Assembly: GCA_014058105.1 (NCBI GenBank)
Contig: JACGCM010000012.1
Coordinates: 1,550,001 to 1,614,000 of the forward strand
Length of the DNA stretch: 64,000 bases
Direction of reading: 5' to 3'
Source: Kingdonia uniflora
Lineage: Eukaryota; Streptophyta; Magnoliopsida; Ranunculales; Circaeasteraceae
Part shown: positions 35,401 through 44,900 of the stretch, in pieces
How positions within the stretch are numbered: position 1 is the stretch's first letter
How the letters are laid out: every line of letters begins with the position of its first letter
Translations under genes and position numbers: made by a program
Notes under the pieces: generated by a model
Databases searched by the model: none
Told to the model about the DNA's origin: nothing
Seen by the model: the letters and a program-made list of their open reading frames with translations, nothing else

Positions 35401-36860
35401 CAGAGAACATTGGAAATAGAAAGTAAATGCATCAAAATCAAAGATGAGGAAGAGAGGAGTGAAAGAAAGAGAAAATGGGTTACCTTTTCTTGAACGACAT
35501 GAAAGTGGAAGTGTAGAGAGGAAACAGAAAGAGTAGGGAGAGGGAGAGAGAGGCAGAGGCAGGAGGAAGTAGAAGTTGGAAATGCAAACTAGTTTTGTTT
35601 TTGAGATGTTTCAATCATCTTTCGTTTTCCTTTTTACATTTTGAGATGAACTAATTTTTTTTCTATTGCCTTACTAGCTTATCATATATTTTGTGGTGTA
35701 CTATATAATAGTCATAGTATCATTGATTTCTAAGAAACCTTATTGGGTTTTGATGTGTTGAGATCCTTCATATATAAAAGTTGTTGAACACAACTACAGA
35801 TCAGTATAATCTTCCCCTTTGAAAAATAAATGTCAACTTACAGTACCATATAGTTCACCACATGATCTAAAGATTCTAAACATATAACTTTGGATTTCCT
35901 TTTACAGCCATAAACGAATCAGCCTCTTTTGGTTACCCCGGGGAAGGTGGATACATCTGACGATAGCTATTGGTCTGTACTATATTAAATACCTTGTGTA
36001 AACTTTTCTAACTGTTAGTATGATCTGTAAGAGAGTTTATAGATAACACTGATTTCATGGAGTTGTAAAGTGTAAAATGTTTCTTATTGTCAGTTTTGAC
36101 TCCAGCCCACAATTTATGTTTGTCTCATTGGGTATACATGTACAAATTTTCATTTATGTTCTTTCTGTTTCTGAGTTTGTAAAAGGCCTGCATGTGTAAA
36201 TGTGGTCAGAGGTTATAGATGTTCAGGTTTAATACGTTGTAATTCTGGGGCATCCTCCCTTTTGTAATTGACAATGTTAAGTGTAAAAGAATCAGTTCTG
36301 ACTTTTAGTTGAACCTAGTTGCTTATTAGCTGTGTACAGTACTTGTATTATTGAGGGACAAGTCTGGTGTACGGTGTCGATAAAAAAAGGGGTGTCTGAA
36401 ACTGATATGCATTTCTATCATACTTGTTTTCTTGCATTCTGATGTGCATTTGCATCTTAATCTCGATATAGTTATTTTTGTTTCCAATCTTACATTTATA
36501 GGACCTGCTATTAGGTTTAGATATGAGTGGTAAATTCAACACTGTTCTTCATGTTTCCACTGATCTTTTTTATGTATTTGTGCCTGTTTGATTGGGTTGT
36601 TTATGTGAATGCTTTCGTATATGTGCCTTCTGTAATAATCAGTGAGAGTAAGCTTGTCTACTCAATTTGTTTTCCTTCTATTTCTGCTTTAAGATGTTTG
36701 CTCATTGTGTTTCACTGCTTTCGTATTTTTGTCGCATTATTGTCTTGAACTCACGAGCTTGCACATCGAGAATCAAGATGTAGTTTTCTACCATTGGGCT
36801 TTTGTTAAGGATAAGTAGTTCTTGGCGCTTGTGTTCCTAGTTAAATTATTTTTGCCAAGG
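35401..36860. other. Intergenic DNA with a possible minus-strand first exon
   Basis: On the minus strand at about 35600-35480 a CT-rich leader precedes ATG TCG TTC AAG AAA AG (35502-35486), followed by GTAACC. It looks like a 5' UTR with a tiny first coding exon, but no downstream exon is found before the retrotransposon debris. The rest (35620-36860) is T-rich and shows nothing I can name. Confidence 0.3.
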
Positions 36861-37002
36861 TAAGTGCCTCTTAGACTTTTACGTTGCATGATTTAGGTTC
36901 TCTCTCTCTCACGATTTTGGGAGATTTAGAACTATTATTAAGGGTGATTCTTGTGATAATTGAGTTTGTGAGTGAGAAAATTTGGTTTTTACCAGAGTTT
37001 GG

Positions 37003-38187
37003 GATGACTAGATTTCCCGAAGAGGTGTTGGAATCGGTGTTTGATTTTCTCCCGGAGACCGAAATGTGGTCTCGCTGGTTTGTAAATCTTGCTGCCATGT
37101 TGAGAGTCCGAGTAGAGATTAGGTTTTTGTTGGGAATTGCTATGCGGAGTGAGTAATTGAGAGGTTTCTTAATGTTAGGGTGCTTAAGTTGAAAGGGAAA
37201 CCTCATTTTGCTGAATGTTAGGGTTCTCTTTATCCTTGGATAAAAGCTATGTCGAAGAGTTATCCTGGACTCGAGGAACTCCGTTTGGAGATAATGGTAG
37301 TCTCCGATGAGAGTCTCTGCTTCTAGTTATGTGTGATGGACGATGGCCTCGCTTCACATGCTTCTAACTGCAAGGTTCTTTAGGAGTTGGACTTGCAGGA
37401 AAACGAAGTAGAAGACCGCAGGGGCTAGTGACTTAGCTGTTTTCCTGAAACCTGCACATATCTTATTTCTGTCTCAAAGGGAAAGTTAATTTGGGGGGCG
37501 CTCTTTAGAGGCTCGTGGGTAGAGGAGTCCTAGCCTCGAGTTTGAGACTAATACAACTGGTGCCTATGGCTATGGAAACACTACAGAAAGTTCTTGCAGG
37601 AGCACCTTAATGCTTATGGATACTGGATTGTATTGGAGATAAGGGACTAAAAGTTGTAACAAAAACTTGTTTAGAACTGCTAGAATTGAGAGTATTTCCA
37701 TCTCTTGGTGTCAAGAATGTTACTGTTACAGAAACAGGCCTGGTTGCCCAGAGCTTCATTCGTTGTTATATTTCTGTCAACTAATGACTAGTGCTGCCTT
37801 CATAACTATTACAAAAAATTGCCCACATTTCACCCGCTACAGACTTTACATTCTCGAGTTTGGGGCGATTGTTCAGTCATCGAAGAAGAGTCTCAGGTGC
37901 TTATCGCTTTCTTCTAATTGACCAGGTTTTCCTTTACGGTGGAATGTACGCTGAGCAGTTCCAGATGCTTTCAGTGGCATTTGCAAGGAATAGTGACAAG
38001 GCAATCTTAAATGGGCGCAAAAATCTCAGGAAGTTGGCGATTAGGTATAGATTATTTGGTGATGTTGCACTTCTACAGACGTGGGAAAGTATGAAACAAA
38101 GCGATTCCTTTGGATGTCGTCTTGCGAGCTAACATTAGGTGATTGCAAAACACTTGCAATGAAGATGCCAAAGCGCAACGTCGAAAT
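37003..38187 (+). pseudogene. TIR1/AFB auxin receptor pseudogene
   Basis: TIR1/AFB proteins are F-box/LRR auxin co-receptors. Homology runs in order: MTRFPEEVLESVFDFL (F-box start), frameshift, RNVVSLVCKSC and [162 protein letters not shown], and [26 protein letters not shown]. There are at least eight frameshifts or stops, and about 90 residues are missing between LAGAP and WILDC. No introns separate segments that are in different exons in TIR1 genes, so a retrocopy is possible. I cannot tell which paralogue was the parent. Confidence 0.88.
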
Positions 38188-38866
38188 TTAGCATTAAGTA
38201 AGAAAACGCTATTAATATTTGGGTCTGTTAGAACATAAATAGAAACAATAACAAGAATGCCGTTGGAATTGTAACAGCAACAGAAGCACACATCCTTCTT
38301 ATAAAGGTCGAATCTTATGTTTTGATTTCATAACAATGCAACCTCTAGTCCTATGGGTCAACGGGTGAGCGAAAGTTCGAGCATGGAAATTATATTTTGG
38401 TTGCACGAGCTACAGAAGTTCATATACCACCCTAGTTAGAGAACGTCATGATGGAGGTAAAACTCTCTAGTGTCTAAGGTCTCTTATATTTTCTTCAGAA
38501 CGACATTCGGCTTCATGTTGGATTGCTAGCATGTTTTAGTTTGAATTCCTTATGGAAGTGATGGGACATGATCTTAGGACGATTAGATCGAAGAAACGGG
38601 AGATATAAGAGATTTCTGTGACTCTCTAAGTTTATATTTTTGCAACATTTCCTTGAATAACAACATTGCATTCGGTACTGCCAGTATGGAGCGTTTTGAT
38701 AAAGATTTTGTAGTGGTAATGTCTATAATGTTCATAGAACTGAGTGTGCCTATGGATTAAAGATACTTCGATTAAGCTCCAAATTTTCTTCGAATGTCGA
38801 AAATGCTTCAATAAATTCACGAAAATCCTCACTACGCACATGCATCTCATGTACGTGTTGTACGTG
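38188..38866. other. Intergenic DNA after TIR1/AFB pseudogene
   Basis: No conserved coding signal. The parent's last 40 or so codons are not found here, so the copy is truncated at its 3' end. Confidence 0.4.
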
Positions 38867-38867
38867 T

Positions 38868-39415
38868 GTATTTTTTTTTTTGTACTAGAGGTATCCGGCC
38901 ACTAGCAGACTTCAATTGCCGACTAGATCCTCCAGTGATCGTATAATAGTCCATAAATCACATGAACTAGGCAAACCGACACAGGGCCGGCGGGCTCATA
39001 TCAACTTCAAACCCCACACAGAGGTGAGATTCGAATTCTTGACCTCTTCGTAGGTGTTACCTTACGAGCAGGCCCGGCCATGAGGGTGTGCGACTTGTGA
39101 GAGGGCACAGGGCCAAAAGAAAAAGGACCCAAAAAAAAATAAAAAAAATGATTTAGCCCAAAACAAAAATAAAAATAAAAATATTAAACCCAACTCATTT
39201 TAGATTTGACAACAACACCAAACCTATTATACAAGCCCACATACCAAATGCTCAACTTCTCAAAACAAGGCCTAGTACCACAAACTAAATTCTCTAAACT
39301 AAAAAAAAAAAAAAATTAGTAAAAAATGCCCATTTTTGTTTTTGTTTTTGTTTTTTGCACAGGGCTTAAAAAAGCCAGGCCGGCCCTGCCTACAAGCATT
39401 AGTTGAGCTAGGGCT
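38868..39415 (-). mobile_element. tRNA-derived SINE split by a MITE
   Basis: Minus strand: TAGCTCAACTAATG (box A-like, about 39413-39400) is separated by the MITE at 39069-39390 from AAGAATTCGAATCTCACC (box B-like, about 39037-39020). About 150 bp of body follows, ending CTAGTACAAAAAAAAAATAC, a poly-A tail (38868-38885). Removing the MITE restores normal box A to box B spacing. Confidence 0.7.
39069..39390. mobile_element. hAT-like MITE
   Basis: About 320 bp, starting CAGGCCCGGCC and ending GGCCGGCCCTG, which are terminal inverted repeats of about 11 bp. It is flanked by a similar 8-bp pair, CTTACGAG and CCTACAAG (6 of 8 identical), as expected for hAT insertion. The interior is A-rich with no gene. 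A partial copy of the same family is at about 40880-41005. Confidence 0.7.
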
Positions 39416-39618
39416 CATGAACCATAGAGAACCGACTGATCCGGTCAACCAAACCACAAGTACACAATGTTCCCCTCCTAATTCGCTCCGTCTTACAATA
39501 AGACAAGCTCTTTCTAACCTACACGTGTTAGTACTCAACACCAATGGTTTCCTTCGAAGCCCCAACCGAAACCTATAAAAACTACAAACCTTGACATTTT
39601 TTCTCTCGTTCTTTTGCA

Positions 39619-39658
39619 TTGCAGTAATTTCTCTATTTTATAGAGAAAATTACTGCAA
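39619..39658 (+). promoter_or_regulatory. Inverted repeat just upstream of AGP1
   Basis: TTGCAGTAATTTCTCTAT, a 4-nt spacer, then its inverted copy with one extra A. This is an 18-bp stem with one bulge, ending about 42 nt before the AGP1 start codon. It lies where the 5' UTR should be and could form a stable RNA hairpin or be a small insertion. Confidence 0.7.
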
Positions 39659-39700
39659 ACAAGAATCCATCTTCATATCTTCATACAAACTACGCCTAAA

Positions 39701-40099
39701 ATGGCACGAAAAATTTCCGCGTTCGCCCTTATTTTTATGGTTGTAGTTGGATCGGTCTCTGCCAAAGGCCCGTCCCAGGCGCCGTCCACTTCTCCGTCAC
39801 CCGATACCACCCCTTCGGCCTCTAGCCCAACCTCACACGCTACCGCCCCCATTGCCTCATCCCCTCATTCCCACGCTGGGGCCCCCGATGTTGAGGGACC
39901 CACCATATCCGCCTTCGGCCCCACCGGTTACGCCCCAGACTCCTCTGTCTCATCTCCCCCTGCTTCTGGTGATGAGAGTGACGATTTCGCCCCCAGTAAT
40001 GCCCCTGTACCCGCAGGCGATAAAACAAAGTCAAGTGCAGGCGCTTTGAAGGTTTCTGCATTTGTTGGGGTTGCCGTTGTTGCCGGTTTCTTCTTTTGA
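39701..40099 (+). CDS. Classical arabinogalactan protein (AGP1 of this locus)
   Basis: 132 residues, no introns. The N-terminal signal peptide (about 1-22, MARKISAFALIFMVVVGSVSA) is followed by a Pro/Ala/Ser/Thr-rich core with AP, SP and TP glycomodules (SQAPSTSPSPDTTPSASSP). After a short acidic stretch (DESDD) comes a GPI-anchor signal ending in ALKVSAFVGVAVVAGFFF. Classical AGPs are hydroxylated on Pro, carry type II arabinogalactan and are anchored at the plasma membrane or released to the wall. TATA-like CTATAAAAAC lies near 39573. It is one of three paralogues in the window. Confidence 0.9.
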   Translation: MARKISAFALIFMVVVGSVSAKGPSQAPSTSPSPDTTPSASSPTSHATAPIASSPHSHAGAPDVEGPTISAFGPTGYAPDSSVSSPPASGDESDDFAPSNAPVPAGDKTKSSAGALKVSAFVGVAVVAGFFF

Positions 40100-41505
40100 G
40101 CTAATCACGTATGAGATACTATAATGGGGTTGTTATATTTGATCTGTAAGATTAGAACAGTGGCTGATATTAGCCTAAAAACTGTATTTCGAAAGATGAT
40201 ATGAAGGATTATGGATGGCCATTGTTTTCAATTCCATGGGTTTTTAGTTTTGTTTGTCCGCGAATTTCTTCATCTATAGCTTGTTTCAACAATAAGATTT
40301 GATGTTATAGGGTTTGTGGGCGTGTTACAGTGCACTGTGCACGCCCAGGAGATTAGTGGGGCAAACAGTGATATATTACGACCTTGGATCATACCGGTAA
40401 AAAGTATGATGAGATCTTTAAACTCCTGCGTTGGCCTATTTTTAGCTGGTTAGGCTGAACAATCTTTGCGACCTACATTTTTTTGTCTCAGATTCATAAT
40501 CACTACGACTTTCTTGTGCACCACTTTGAGCAAACATATTAATTTGAGTTTCGTTCACATAAAAAAACGGGAATCTGCACTTCTTTCTACAGCCCCTCAA
40601 TGGTAGCGACAATCCCCCACACTAGCTCTCAAGCGCCTACCTGAAAAACTTTAAGTACTTCATAATAATCACAAAAGCCGCCTCACACATAATACTTGAT
40701 ACCAAAGTCTTATATTTCTCTCAAGTATTATGGGTTTAAGAAAAACAAATTAAGCTAATGTGTAATAAGTATTTTTCCTTATTTGGTGACTATAGCACTA
40801 AATAACTTTCACGCTTTTATACGAAAATAATAAATTCATGTTACAGCCTTACATGTGACAATATAGGGAGGAATTAAGTACCCAACTTCTCAAAACAAGG
40901 CCTAGAACTACAAAATAAAAATTCTCAAAACTAAAAAAAAATCAAGTAAAAAAGTCCCAATTTTTTCTTCGCACAGGGCTTATAAAAGCCAGGGCTGGCC
41001 CTGGTTACAGGCGAGAAATATATGTAGGAATTAAGCTCTTGTATGCATGAACTCTGTTGCTTTTAATGAGAATTAATAACGTGCACAAATTGGTTAACTG
41101 AATCAATGATCCCTTGTGATTACTGATTATATTACCTTAACTCCGTGACTAAGTCGATGTGTAAACGACCCAAATATCCCGATGAACAGGTCAGAATGTA
41201 GTCGAATTGCAACTTTGCAAGTACTCAAGGGACATATATTTGATAAAATACTCTCAAAGTATCTTTAAATAACTTTTTACTATTTGTGGATGAAATTTTG
41301 ATGCAAGAAAAAGCAATCTCCAACCCTTATATAACTGCAATTTACAATTCTATGGTTTACCCTTATGTTTAGGATAATCACTTTACTAATAATGCTTTTA
41401 TTTTCCTCTATTTCTAAAGTTTCTCACTATAAAACTGAGAAAACCTCTTACATTTCAAACAAATCACTTTTATTTCTTTACATAAAGAGGAGTTTGTACT
41501 TAACA
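40100..41505 (+). other. AGP1-AGP2 interval, duplicated at 56550-58027
   Basis: Shares blocks in the same order with the DNA upstream of AGP3: CATCTATAGCTTGTTTCAACAA-type, TTACAGTGCAC with ACGCCCaGGAGATTAGT-type, CGACCTACATTTTT-type, and near the gene TTAGGATAATCACTTTACTAAT. This points to segmental duplication of promoter plus gene. A partial hAT-like MITE lies at 40880-41005. No other gene is seen. Confidence 0.7.
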
Positions 41506-41811
41506 ATGGCACGGCAAATCTCAGCTCTCCTTATTTTGTTTGTGATAGTAGTAGGGGTTACCTCAGCACAAGAACCAGCTAATAGTCCTGCAACAGCGCC
41601 GTCTGCAAACAACAGAGCATCGGGACCATCAGCATGTTCGCCTTCTAGAGGCGAAGCCATAGCCCCTTCCACTTTGTCACCTGACAATGACATTATCTCC
41701 ACCCCAGCTGCATCAGCATCCCCAACTGAGAATACCATTTCTTTCCCTCCATCTCTCACATCTGAGTCTGCGGTTGACGGACCCGTCTCCGGGGCGATGC
41801 CACCGTATTAA
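41506..41811 (+). CDS. Arabinogalactan protein paralogue lacking GPI tail (AGP2)
   Basis: 101 codons. The start is chosen at ATG 41506 because it begins MARQISALLILFVIVVGVTSA, nearly identical to the signal peptide of the 58028 gene; the longer upstream frame is not needed. The core is Ala/Ser/Pro-rich (NSPATAPSANNRASGPSACSPS) and ends SGAMPPY with TAA. The C-terminal hydrophobic GPI signal of the other two genes is absent, and the DNA after the stop does not supply it in any frame I can read. It is either a secreted, unanchored AGP or a recently truncated pseudogene. Confidence 0.75.
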   Translation: MARQISALLILFVIVVGVTSAQEPANSPATAPSANNRASGPSACSPSRGEAIAPSTLSPDNDIISTPAASASPTENTISFPPSLTSESAVDGPVSGAMPPY

Positions 41812-42967
41812 GTCAAGGATTGAGTTCCTCGCCTTTAGGTCATACTTACATGTAATTTGTAAATTTTATCTTCTTTAACAAACCCTGAATATGATGGGAT
41901 TGTTACATTCATGTAACTCTTTATATAGAACGTAAATAAATCATCACAGGTGTATTTCCCTTCAAATTCTCAATGTTTTTCTTCTCTAATTAAATTTCTT
42001 TCCCCCGGACCGTAACTATATGGGCAGAAGACACATAAATCAGGTGCATGCTCTTTACATGCTTAAATATCTCTATACTACTAAAGGAAAAGCCAAGATA
42101 TGAGTATTCATCTCGGCTGCTGATCAGATTTCATCACACATGTTTAGGTTACATCAAAGGCTATTGGATCATTTTTGACCAAACAAACTATTTTTTCATT
42201 TGTCTAATGCACATCTTGTCAAATACATAATTATTTGACCGACCGGTAGGGAGGTCACTCTACACATAACTACACAAAGAGGTTACATGGTAGTCCGTCT
42301 GAAGCTTTTTCAGATCTCTAAAATACATTTTAGTGTTTTCTTTATTTTCAGTTTGTGTTAGTTGTATACACAAAAATAAGTTGAAAAAACAATGGTAGGT
42401 AAAATGAAAACATATCTCTCCACTCCCCATGATTTTCTCCATTTTATTCTCTTTCCTCTTATATTTTCTTCTCTCCTTCGCAAGTATTGTTTGTGAGTAG
42501 TGTCCCCCATGTTTATCTCTCCTCTCCAACTAATCTTTTTTAACATCATCACCCGATATCTATGTAAATCTCTTTCTCTCCCTCTTAAACTCCATTCACT
42601 CTATAAACAGTCAAAAAATTCTCTCCTAAACTCCATACATCTTTGCCACCGGAAAAATTCCTCTTCTTCTAACTTCTAAATAAAATAATTTTTTTTTTTC
42701 AGTAACGAGGCTTTCAAGCTGACAAAATCTACGATGTTGATCAGGGTGATCCAATCTACTAGCACTTACAATCGGAAAAAATCTACGATAAACACAAATA
42801 TAAAACCAAGATGACAATAAGAAATTTACGTGGTCGGTCCCACCGTTATGCGGTAAACTAGTAAGTAAACTAACTTTACACATTTGTCAAACTTAAATTG
42901 TTTGAGGGTATGTTATACCTGGAACTCGAAAGGGAGTCTGGATTTGCCAACCCTCCCTAACGGAGGG
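41812..42967. other. Flank of AGP2
   Basis: AT-rich intergenic DNA. It contains a Helitron-like 5' end at 42070 and ordinary sequence with no gene. Confidence 0.4.
42070..42145 (+). mobile_element. Helitron-like 5' terminus, first
   Basis: A|TCTCTATACTACTAAAGG, then AAAAGCC and a TCATCTCGGCTGCTGATCAG block. Plant Helitrons begin with TC after a host A and often read TCTATACTACTAAAGG. The first 75 bp align with the start at 53310. I could not place a matching CTRR end. Confidence 0.5.
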
Positions 42968-43613
42968 TTATGACAACCCTCCCTCCTATTGGTTGGTTAT
43001 TTAACAGAAGTTAGGAGAAGAGTTTGATTTTTTTTAGAATCCCATATTTGTTAATTTTCCTAGAGAAACTCTCTCCACCCCCTATTTTCTTTCAACTGTA
43101 CTTTCTCTCTCTCTCGTATCTCTCTACTTCCTCTCTCTTAATTTTTTTCTCACCAACAAATATAATTGGTTAAATAAAAACGCATATACTATTTTGAAGT
43201 AGTGAAAATCCTTGTTGATAATTTCAATGTTTGTAAGACATTTTTGTTGATGACAATCACTTGAACTGCTGGTACAATACTAATGATTTACTTTAAAAAA
43301 GCATTAAGTTCCATGAAATGACTCCATGGCTTCTTGAATAATTATAGTATGATTTGTGTATATGTGGAGAACATAGAATGCCTAGCAAGCTTAGTGAATA
43401 CTTTAAGGTCATATTGATCTTTTGTAATTCTTTAGTAATTAATTTTTGTTGTTTAATTGATAAGAGAAAAGCATAGAAGAAAGAAAGAGAAGATGGGAAA
43501 GAAAATAGAGATAATATAAGAAAATCTTGCAATTTTAGAATTCTTAAAAAAATAAAACTATTTTCCTAACTTATGTTAAATAACCAACCAATAGGAGAGA
43601 TGGTTGTAACATA
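42968..43613. mobile_element. MITE with about 45-bp inverted ends
   Basis: The left end has ACAACCCTCCCTCCTATTGG, TTGGTTATTTAACA and AGTTAGGA. The right end carries the same series inverted (TCCTAACTTATG, TTAAATAACCAACCAATAGG). The interior is about 550 bp without a gene. The target duplication is not clear. Related left-end sequence also occurs at 55113-55190. Confidence 0.7.
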
Positions 43614-43651
43614 CGGACCGTTGAAGCTCCAAGCTCCTCCTCATTGTAAAA

Positions 43652-43808
43652 ATGGTGGATCTCTCTCTCTCTAAGATAAGTTTACACTTGTGTTTGATTA
43701 TTGTAGCCTTTCAAGAGATATATAGAGATTGGCAGAAATGCTCTTGTGAACTATGGTGAAGACTACGGAAGACTCGTCGTTATTGTCGACGTTGTTGATC
43801 AAAACAGG
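43652..43808 (+). pseudogene. RPL14: RPL14 (eL14) 5' fragment
   Basis: ATG at 43652, a 52-nt GT-AG gap (43655-43706), then exon 43707-43808 encoding [20 protein letters not shown] and [14 protein letters not shown], ending at a GTAATT donor. This is the N-terminal part of 60S ribosomal protein L14, starting MPFKR. The normal next exon (ALVDAPDM...) is absent; callose synthase exons follow instead. The gap is unusually short for a plant intron, so part may be deleted. It is a gene fragment, not a working gene. Confidence 0.85.
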
Positions 43809-44001
43809 GTAATTATTCGGCTCTAATCGACTCTTACTTACTGTTATTTGTGTATATTATAGCATTGTATAATAATGTAGCAGTATAAATTATTGGATTA
43901 AGATTTGGGCATGTTTCAGGTTGAGGAAATATCATTAGAAACAGAAAGGGTTTTTGTCGCCATGAGGGCTTTAATTGAAGTCATAGAGGCACATATAAAA
44001 G

Positions 44002-44887
44002 TGAAAATCTATGTGCTCATATTTAATATATTTCGAGAAATTAGGTCAAAAGAATTCCTATCAATCAATGATCTAGGATTAAACAAAAATAATCAAAAGT
44101 AAAGACAATGATTAAACGACACAAACAATTGTTCACCCTGTGGAAACTCCTTACTCAGAAGAAAAACCACAGGTCGTTGTCGATGAACACAACAACAACA
44201 AAAAAAAATTTACTAATCAAAAAGAGTTTAATCTGAATTGCACTTACAGACTCGATAACCCCGTCTCGTGATTTTCTCTCTCCTGATCCAAGCATCACAC
44301 CCTTGCGCTTTCGTTCTCGCAACGACTCTCCTTGAACTCACAACAAGGAACACCCTTCTTGAATCTCTCTAGAAAACTTTATGGGAAGTAGGATATACTA
44401 ACTTAATCATCAACCTCAATGTTTTTAGGTTTTGATTGATGTCAAGTTGTGTTTCCGATAAAAGAATTTTAGCTCTCTCGAAAATAACTTGTTGCCAAAG
44501 AAAAGAGAAAAAAAAGGTCATGAAAAGAGAGGCAATGTTTCCTTTAAATAGAGTTTCAACTTTTCTCGAGACTCGTTCGAACAACATATGGACTCGTTCG
44601 AACGACTTGGGCTTCTGGGCTAAAAATCCAGGGAGTTGGAAAAGGGTCGTTCGAATGACTCTCAACCTCGTTCGAACGACTTTACGATAGTTGTTCTTTA
44701 GCCCTAGAAACTTGACCACTCGTTCGAACGACATCCAAGCTCGTTCGAATGACTTTGACACTATCAGTTTTCGACAATTCTATTCTTAAGCCCTAGATCC
44801 TCCTTCTTGGTTCATCCTGTCACTGTTTTCGACTGAGATAACCACGGACCTTTACATACACGAAATGAGACAAACCAAAACCTTTCA
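44002..44887 (-). repeat. 3' LTR of copia element
   Basis: 886 bp, TGAAAATCTATG to AACCTTTCA in plus-strand reading. It has a cluster of CGTTCGAACGA-type palindromes between 44570 and 44760. It is close to the 5' LTR with scattered differences. Confidence 0.88.
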
Positions 44888-44900
44888 ATCTCCCTCTTTG
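44888..44900 (-). other. Polypurine tract of copia element
   Basis: Minus strand AAAGAGGGAGAT directly before the 3' LTR start. Confidence 0.7.

Noticed and set aside
41365..41505. Upstream in-frame ATG for AGP2
   Set aside because: It adds 47 residues before the conserved MARQIS signal peptide. The aligned region of AGP3 supports 41506 as the start.
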